Source: Cryobacterium breve | Lineage (GTDB): Bacteria > Actinomycetota > Actinomycetes > Actinomycetales > Microbacteriaceae | Assembly: GCF_027594785.1 (NCBI RefSeq) | Contig: NZ_CP075584.1 | Location: 682,001 to 746,000, forward strand | Direction: 5' to 3' | Length of the DNA stretch: 64,000 nt | Part shown: positions 58,835 through 64,000 of the stretch, one piece after another | Position numbering within the stretch: the first letter of the stretch is position 1 | Layout of the letters: every line of letters begins with the position of its first letter | Program-made: the position numbers and the translations under genes | Notes under the pieces: generated by a model | The model's database searches: none | What the model was told of the DNA's origin: nothing | The model's input: the letters and a program-made list of their open reading frames with translations, nothing else

Positions 58835-59506
58835 CTACTTGACGAGGACCGGAACGTTCTTGCGGCTCGTCAGGATCTGGTCGATCAGGCCGTATTCGAG
58901 AGCCTCGGGGGCGCCGAGAATCTTGTCGCGGTCGATGTCCTTGTGGACCTGCTCCGAGGTGCGGTTGGAGTGGTGCGCGATGGTCTCTTCGAGCCAGTCT
59001 CGCATCCGCTGGATTTCCGCAGCCTGGATCTCGATGTCGGACGCCTGTCCGCCGCCCTGTCCGCCGGCGGAGGGCTGGTGGATGAGGATGCGCGCGTTCG
59101 GCAGTGCGAGGCGCTTGCCAGGGGTTCCTCCGGCCAGCAGCACGGCGGCGGCGGAAGCCGCCTGGCCGAGGCAGACCGTCTGGATGTGCGGACGGATGTA
59201 CTGCATCGTGTCGTAGATCGCCGTCATCGCTGTGAAAGAGCCACCCGGTGAGTTGATGTACATCACGATGTCGCGGTCAGGGTCCTGGCTCTCGAGCACG
59301 AGGAGCTGGGCCATGACGTCGTCAGCGGATGCGTCGTCGACCTGAACGCCGAGGAAGATGATGCGGTCCTCGAAGAGCTTCGCGTACGGGTCCTGGCGCT
59401 TGTAGCCGTAGGCCGTGCGTTCTTCGAAGGTGGGGAGGATGTACCGAGACTCGGGAGCCTGCGGTGCGCGGCCACCGGCCTGGTGACCAAAATTCGTGAA
59501 TTCCAT
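58835..59506 (-). CDS. clpP2: ATP-dependent Clp protease proteolytic subunit 2
   Basis: A 223-aa ClpP. Catalytic Ser is in [14 protein letters not shown], His in [20 protein letters not shown] and Asp in [20 protein letters not shown]. The N-terminus (residues 1-35) is longer than in clpP1 and probably processed. Actinobacterial ClpP1 and ClpP2 form a mixed tetradecamer. It is 16 nt downstream of clpP1. Confidence 0.96.
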   Translation of the reverse strand: MEFTNFGHQAGGRAPQAPESRYILPTFEERTAYGYKRQDPYAKLFEDRIIFLGVQVDDASADDVMAQLLVLESQDPDRDIVMYINSPGGSFTAMTAIYDTMQYIRPHIQTVCLGQAASAAAVLLAGGTPGKRLALPNARILIHQPSAGGQGGGQASDIEIQAAEIQRMRDWLEETIAHHSNRTSEQVHKDIDRDKILGAPEALEYGLIDQILTSRKNVPVLVK

Positions 59507-59522
59507 GTCGTGTACGCCCGTC

Positions 59523-60122
59523 CTAGATCTTGTTCACTGAGTCGTCGGTGCCGCCGCCGCCGATTACTTCCGACGCGGAGCCGCGCAGGTGGTCGACGAA
59601 GCCGTAGGTCACGGCCTCCTGGGCGGTGAACCAGTTGTCGCGGTCGTTGTCGATCAGGATCTGCTCGACCGACTTGCCGGTCTGCTCGGCCGTGAGTTCC
59701 GCCATCCGCTTCTTCATGTCGAGGATGACCTTGGCCTGCGTCTGGATGTCCGCCGCCGTGCCGCCGAAGCCGCCGGACGGCTGGTGCAGGAGGACCCGGG
59801 CGTTCGGCGTGATGTACCGCTTGCCCTTGGTGCCGGAGGACAACAGGAACTGGCCCATGGAGGCGGCCAGCCCGATGCCGACGGTGACGATGTCGTTCGG
59901 TACGAACTTCATCGTGTCGTAGATGGCCATGCCGGCCGTGATCGAGCCACCGGGAGAGTTGATGTACAGGAAGATGTCGCGCTCAGAGTCCTCTGCTGCG
60001 AGCAGCAGGATCTTGGCGCAGATCTCGTTGGCGTTCTCGTCCCGGACCTCCGAACCGAGCCAGATGATGCGGTCTTTCAGCAGTCGGTCAAAAACGCCGG
60101 GTGTTGGGGTCATATCGGCCAT
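59523..60122 (-). CDS. clpP1: ATP-dependent Clp protease proteolytic subunit 1
   Basis: A 199-aa Clp[41 protein letters not shown], catalytic Ser in [20 protein letters not shown], His in [20 protein letters not shown] and Asp in [20 protein letters not shown]. It leads the clpP1-clpP2 operon behind a ClgR-type box. The C-terminal tail ([12 protein letters not shown]) is flexible. Confidence 0.96.
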   Translation of the reverse strand: MADMTPTPGVFDRLLKDRIIWLGSEVRDENANEICAKILLLAAEDSERDIFLYINSPGGSITAGMAIYDTMKFVPNDIVTVGIGLAASMGQFLLSSGTKGKRYITPNARVLLHQPSGGFGGTAADIQTQAKVILDMKKRMAELTAEQTGKSVEQILIDNDRDNWFTAQEAVTYGFVDHLRGSASEVIGGGGTDDSVNKI

Positions 60123-60155
60123 GTCGCGCTCCGTTTCACTTGTCGCTTGAGATTG

Positions 60156-60161
60156 AATCTA
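60156..60161 (-). promoter_or_regulatory. -10 element of the clpP1P2 operon
   Basis: TAGATT on the reverse strand, 34 nt before the clpP1 ATG. The -35 position (60179-60184) reads CCGTTC, a poor match, as expected for an activator-dependent promoter. Confidence 0.5.
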
Positions 60162-60188
60162 TAGGAGCCTGAGAGCCAGAACGGCCGT

Positions 60189-60202
60189 GTTCGCCCTCGG
60201 CA
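60189..60202 (-). promoter_or_regulatory. Candidate ClgR activator site upstream of clpP1P2
   Basis: TGCCGAGGGCGAAC on the reverse strand matches 10 of 11 core positions of the ClgR motif reported for Corynebacterium (CGCYNANRGCG followed by two A/T and G/C). It lies about 27 bp upstream of the -10, partly covering the expected activator zone. ClgR is the known activator of clp genes in actinobacteria. Confidence 0.6.
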
Positions 60203-60234
60203 GATTGCGCGGCTCCCCGAGCCCGGGAACGCCG

Positions 60235-60266
60235 AAGGGCCGGGCGTCCTGAGACGCCCGGCCCTT
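60235..60266 (-). terminator. Intrinsic terminator of tig
   Basis: A perfect 14-bp stem with a 4-nt loop (CTGA on the + strand), 48 nt past the tig stop. It separates tig from the clpP1P2 promoter. Confidence 0.85.
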
Positions 60267-60314
60267 GTTCGCTGGAGTCAGCGGGTGCTGGCAGCGGATG
60301 CCGCGCAGCGGGTG

Positions 60315-61755
60315 TTACTTCTTGGCTGCGGCCTTCTTCTTCGGCTTCGCGGGGACCTCTGCGGCCTCGTCCTCGTCGTCAGAGTCGGCGGCTGCCGCTT
60401 CCGCGGCGGGGTCGACCGTGACGGAGTCGATGTCGACGTCGACGGAGGTGGTGCCGTCCGTGGCCTCGGGCTCGTCGCCCGCGATCGCGGTGAACTCGGC
60501 GAGGTCGACGACGGCGCCGTTGCCATCAACGACCTCCGCCTTGCCGAGGGCGATCGCGAGGGCCTTGTTGCGGGCGACCTCTGCGACCATCGACGGGATC
60601 TGGCCGTTTCCGCTGAGCGCCTGGACGAACTCGCTCGGGTCCATGCCGTACTGGGCTGCGCCCTGGATCAGGTACTGGGTGAGCTCGTCCTGGCTGACCT
60701 GGACCTTCTCGGCCTCGGCGATCGTGTCGAGCAGGATCTGCTGGCGGAAGGTCTTCTCGCTCGACTCGGTGACCTCGGCGCGGTGCACGTCGTCTTCGAG
60801 GCGGTTCTCGCCTTCGAGGTGACGACGCACCTCGTCCTCGATGATCGCGGTCGGGATCGGGACCTCGACGGAGGCGAGGAGGCTGCTCGATGAGGAGTTC
60901 GCGGGCCTGGGTGCCCTGGCCGAAGATCTTGGAGCGCAGCGCCTGCGCCTTGAGGTCTTCGGTGAGCTCTGCGACGGTGTCGAATTCGCTGGCGATCTGC
61001 GCGAAGTCGTCGTCGACGGGGGAAGCTCGCGCTCCTTGACGGCGAGGACCGTCACGGTGATCTCCGCGGTTTCGCCTTCGTGGTCGCCGCCCATGAGGGT
61101 GGAGTTGAAGGTTGTGGTCTCGGTCGCGCTGAGCGAGTCGAGTGCCTCGTCGATGCCGTCGATCAAGTCGCCGGTGCCGACCTCGTAGGAGATGCCGGTC
61201 GCGTTGTCGACCTCGACGTCGCCGATGGATGCGACGAGGTCGATCTGCACGAAGTCGCCGGTCTTGGCGGGGCGGTCGACCGTGATGAGCGTGCCGAAGC
61301 GGCTGCGCAGCTTGTCGAGCTCCTCGGTGACGTCCTCATCGGTGACCTCGGCCGTGTCGACGACGAGCTTGAGGCCCGTGTATGCGGGAAGGTCGATCTC
61401 GGGGCGGACGTCAACCTCGATCGAGAGCTTGAGGTCGCCGGAGAAGTCCTTGTCGGACGGCCATTCGACGATGTCGGCCTCGGGGCGGCCGAGCGGGCGG
61501 AGCTTGTGCTCGTCGACGGCGGCACGGTAGAAACCGTCGAGGCCTTCGTTGACGGCGTGCTCGAGGACGGCCGACTTACCGACGCGCTGGTCGATGATGG
61601 GCGGCGGAACCTTGCCCTTGCGGAAGCCGGGGATGTTGATGTCTTCGGCAATGTGACCATATGCGTGGGTGATGCTGGGCTTCAGGCTCCTCCGGGGTCA
61701 CCGAAATGGTGACCTTGGCGCGCGTGGGGCTCAGCTTTTCGACCGTGGACTTCAC
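60315..61755 (-). CDS. tig: Trigger factor (three frameshifts)
   Basis: The ribosome-bound chaperone and peptidyl-prolyl isomerase. N-terminal ribosome-binding part: [39 protein letters not shown] (with the GFRKGK signature). FKBP-like domain: [38 protein letters not shown]-terminal helical arms: [20 protein letters not shown] and a Lys/Glu-rich tail. Errors: an extra base at CAGGCTC 61683-61689 (restoring [14 protein letters not shown]), a missing base in the run at 61018-61022 and an extra base at 60879-60885 (restoring [14 protein letters not shown]). Corrected length is 479 aa. The GTG at 61755 has AGGAG 9 nt upstream. Confidence 0.93.
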
Positions 61756-61797
61756 GTGGGTTATCTCCTGTGTTCGATCTGGTTCAGAGGGGGGTGA

Positions 61798-61874
61798 TGG
61801 TCGGGGCGACAGGATTCGAACCTGCGACCTCTCGGCCCCAAACCGAGCGCTCTACCAAGCTGAGCTACGCCCCG
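61798..61874 (-). tRNA. tRNA-Pro(TGG)
   Basis: A 77-nt cloverleaf on the reverse strand: acceptor CGGGGCG/CGCCCCG, anticodon stem CTCGG/CCGAG around TTTGGGG giving anticodon TGG, T arm with GGTTCGAATCC, encoded CCA. It lies 42 nt upstream of tig. Confidence 0.96.
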
Positions 61875-62040
61875 GATATTGTCTCAACCCGTTGGAGTCA
61901 GCCTGACGCCACGCAGGTACACGCGACAGCGGATTGACCTCGGTAAGTCTACTGCACCGACCGGATGCCCATGGTCGGTTCGCGTACGCGAGGTCCCCGC
62001 GGCTGTACTAAGGTATTGGAGTGCGCAGTTCGGCACGCAT

Positions 62041-62114
62041 GGGGATGTAGCTCAATGGTAGAGCCTCAGTTTTCCAAACTGATGGCGCGGGTTCGATTCC
62101 CGTCATCCCCTCCA
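62041..62114 (+). tRNA. tRNA-Gly(TCC)
   Basis: A 74-nt cloverleaf: acceptor GGGGATG/CATCCCC, D arm GCTCAATGGTAGAGC, anticodon stem TCAGT/ACTGA around TTTCCAA giving anticodon TCC, T arm GGTTCGATTCC, encoded CCA. It is transcribed away from tRNA-Pro. Confidence 0.95.
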
Positions 62115-62148
62115 GATTCCCCGGCCTCGTCAGCCTCTTCCACCTTCG

Positions 62149-63303
62149 CTATCGCTTCGCGAGGTAGTTGGCCAGAGCGGTGACCGCGAGCTTCTTCGCA
62201 CCGTCCAGGTTGCCGGTCGGCTGCGCGTACTGCTGGACGAGCACCCAGACGTCACCGGAGAGCACGTCGACCTCGCAGGTGTCCCCGCCGCAGCCGGCGA
62301 ATGCCTCGTCGCCCAGTCCGGTCGCTTCCTCGAAGCGGATGCTGGATTTCGCCTGGTTCGGAGGTGTCGCCTGCCAGGTCGCCCGGGCGCCGGGCAGGAC
62401 GTCCACCAGGACGCCGCCGGACGAGGCCCCCGCTGCGGAGCTTGTGTCGGAGCTCGTCCAGCCACAGGTGACCAGGCCGGCCAGGCGCTCGGCTGCGCCC
62501 CGGGTGCCCATCCGGCCGGACTCCGACGTGCCGTAGTCTGTCGATGTCGCCTGCGTCATGTCGACTGCATTCGCGAGGTCCGTCGAGTCGAGCAGGGCGT
62601 CACAACCGACACGACGACGGACCGCCGCGGCCGGAACGGCGTCTGCGGTCCGGACAGCCGCGACGACGGTGCGGGCGAAGGTCACGAAACTCTCCTCGGT
62701 GGGTTGCGGGCTGACCGTCGCGTTGACCCAGGTGGTTCCGACCAGGATTTCTGCCCGGCACGAGTCGTGCTCCGGCGGATGGCAGGCCACGTACGCCGTG
62801 TCGCCGAGGTCGACCGGGTGCAGTCCCCGCAGGCCGTCATCGGAGTCCGGTTCGCCGGCGGTGAACTCGTCGGCGGCGTTCCGGAGGACACGGACGCTCA
62901 CTCGCGGGAGCATCCGACTGCCGTCGTCGGTCAGCGCTCCGGTGCCGTTGTCAGGGGCAGACCAGCTGCAGTCGACCAGGCCGCCGAGGACTGCCGCCGC
63001 GTCCTGCAGGACGATCCGGGTGGCGCCGCTACTCGGCTGCTGTTCGGCTGCTGCCTGGGTTGCCGGATCGAAGAGGCTCTTCGCCGGGAGCCCGAGCGCG
63101 GTCGCGGCCCGGTCGACCGGCAGGACCAGGCCACAGTCGAGCGCAACGGGCAGGGACGTCGGCGTCGCGGATGCCGTGGGTTCCGGCGAGGCGCCCGGAG
63201 AGGAACCGCCGGAACCCTGCGTGCACCCAGCGAGCGCCAATGCCGCGGTCAGGGCGCAGATCAGACTCATGGAGCGGACCAGTGCTGAAGCGGCTGACGT
63301 CAT
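62149..63303 (-). CDS. Lipoprotein with two DUF3558-like repeats
   Basis: A 384-aa secreted protein. The signal peptide ends in LALAGC (lipobox, Cys at about residue 27), then a Ser/Pro/Thr-rich linker. Two similar domains follow, each opening with a Cys (VALDCGLVLPVDRAATALGL; RRVGCDALLDSTDLANAVDM) and closing a first half with LVDCSW or LVTCGW, suggesting a disulfide in each. This resembles the DUF3558 lipoprotein arrangement of actinobacteria. The function is unknown. It is intact and stands alone between tRNA-Gly and the permease. Confidence 0.75.
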   Translation of the reverse strand: MTSAASALVRSMSLICALTAALALAGCTQGSGGSSPGASPEPTASATPTSLPVALDCGLVLPVDRAATALGLPAKSLFDPATQAAAEQQPSSGATRIVLQDAAAVLGGLVDCSWSAPDNGTGALTDDGSRMLPRVSVRVLRNAADEFTAGEPDSDDGLRGLHPVDLGDTAYVACHPPEHDSCRAEILVGTTWVNATVSPQPTEESFVTFARTVVAAVRTADAVPAAAVRRRVGCDALLDSTDLANAVDMTQATSTDYGTSESGRMGTRGAAERLAGLVTCGWTSSDTSSAAGASSGGVLVDVLPGARATWQATPPNQAKSSIRFEEATGLGDEAFAGCGGDTCEVDVLSGDVWVLVQQYAQPTGNLDGAKKLAVTALANYLAKR

Positions 63304-63357
63304 GTGAATTCCCCCGCGATCAACCTACTCCGGACAGCTCCTCCACGGGTAGAACAG

Positions 63358-64000
63358 TCAGGAGCGGAGCAGCAGGTTGACCAGTGCGACGATCCCGACG
63401 GTGATGATGATCACACGCAGGAGCGTGGGCGGCAGGCGGCGTCCGATGCGCGCACCGAGGATCCCGCCGAGGCCGGCCCCGACGGTGATGAAGGCGACGA
63501 CGAGCCAGTCGATGGAGTCGCGTGCGAACAGGATGAAGACGATCGAGGCCATCACGTTCACGGCGGTGACGAGGAGGTTCTTGACGGCGTTGAGCGAGCC
63601 GAGCGAGACGGATGTCAGGGCGCCGAGGACACCCATCATCAGGATTCCCTGGGCCGCGCCGAAGTAGCCGCCGTACAGACCGAGTACGAAGACGCAGACG
63701 ACGATCGCGGTTCGTTTGCCCGCACCGCCCAGGGCGCCCCAACCGCCACTGGAGGCGGGACGGTTGCCGGCCGGGTCGCCAGGGGTTGCCGGCGCAGTCG
63801 TACCGGTTGTGACGGTTGGGGCAGGACCTCTGCCGGAGCGTGCCGCCCCGGCGGCGACGCGGCGCTGGATCCACGGTCCGATGGCGACCAGGACGATCCC
63901 CATGAGGATGAGGACGGGCACGATCGCCTTGAACGCGCTGCTCGGCAGGACCAGCAGCAGCCCGGCCCCGGCCAGGCCGCCGGTCAGGGAGACCGGCAGC
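63358..64000 (-). CDS. TauE/SafE (TSUP) family permease, C-terminal part
   Basis: The gene runs off the right edge; about 214 residues are visible. Membrane spans include VLILMGIVLVAIGPWI, IVVCVFVLGLYGGYFGAAQG and LLRVIIITVGIVALVNLLLR. The phrase GLYGGYFGAAQGILMMGVL is the TSUP second-repeat signature, and LNAVKNLLVTAVNVMASIVF follows it. A polar, Thr/Pro-rich loop of about 45 residues lies between the two halves. TSUP proteins export or import organosulfur or sulfite-type anions; the substrate here is unknown. Confidence 0.87.
   Translation of the reverse strand, partial: LPVSLTGGLAGAGLLLVLPSSAFKAIVPVLILMGIVLVAIGPWIQRRVAAGAARSGRGPAPTVTTGTTAPATPGDPAGNRPASSGGWGALGGAGKRTAIVVCVFVLGLYGGYFGAAQGILMMGVLGALTSVSLGSLNAVKNLLVTAVNVMASIVFILFARDSIDWLVVAFITVGAGLGGILGARIGRRLPPTLLRVIIITVGIVALVNLLLRS

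Overview
This is a high-GC actinobacterial chromosome segment, most likely from the Microbacteriaceae (inference). The evidence is the gene content and order: a DUF4193 gene next to sepH; the block rplU-rpmA-obgE-proB-proA-nadD-rsfS; the block ileS-folC-DUF4233-ndk; tig-clpP1-clpP2-clpX; a translation-control T-box in front of ileS; and actinobacterial-type LexA, DtxR/IdeR and ClgR sites. No insertion sequence, prophage or CRISPR array is visible. Most of the window is core chromosome.

Layout. 0-7 kb: DUF4193 start (cut by the edge), sepH, an SOS-controlled small gene, a winged-helix protein, a FUSC-like membrane protein, YceI, an MpaB-type oxygenase and a DUF2252 protein. 7-15 kb: a membrane protein, then the leftward glgX-treY-treZ-HTH operon that turns glycogen-type glucan into trehalose. 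15-21 kb: luciferase-like monooxygenase, YchJ, a phosphoribosyltransferase-hydrolase fusion, and an iron-uptake operon feoA-feoB-NifU behind a DtxR/IdeR box. 21-28 kb: tRNA-Ala, then the Obg locus running leftward. 28-38 kb: RNase E/G, VKOR, ndk, DUF4233, folC and ileS with its T-box leader. 38-44 kb: a complete oligopeptide-type ABC importer operon. 44-50 kb: valS, GNAT, a small acidic protein, an MFS carrier and a RibD/DHFR-like reductase. 49-53 kb: a leftward methyltransferase, acyl-CoA ligase and atypical thiolase cluster. 53-57 kb: M3 metallopeptidase, ACC deaminase and its GntR regulator. 57-62 kb: clpX, clpP2, clpP1, tig, tRNA-Pro and tRNA-Gly. 62-64 kb: a lipoprotein and a TauE/SafE permease cut by the right edge.

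Two window-wide patterns stand out. First, at least 23 single-base frameshifts interrupt otherwise normal genes, many of them essential. Fourteen of them are an extra base in the hexamer GAGCTG (read as GAGCCTG, once GAGGCTG) and the other nine are homopolymer length errors. After correction every affected gene has a length divisible by three and a standard family length, so I treat these as sequence errors and annotate full-length genes. Second, at least eight genes have an actinobacterial -10 hexamer ending exactly 7 nt before the start codon and no ribosome-binding site, so they are probably translated from leaderless mRNAs; a ninth has a 6-nt gap.

No stretch of more than 300 bases lacks a gene. 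The longest gaps (31647-31925, 38307-38641, 43920-44163, 58586-58834) hold the RNase E leader, the T-box, a 97-bp inverted-repeat element and a terminator, respectively.
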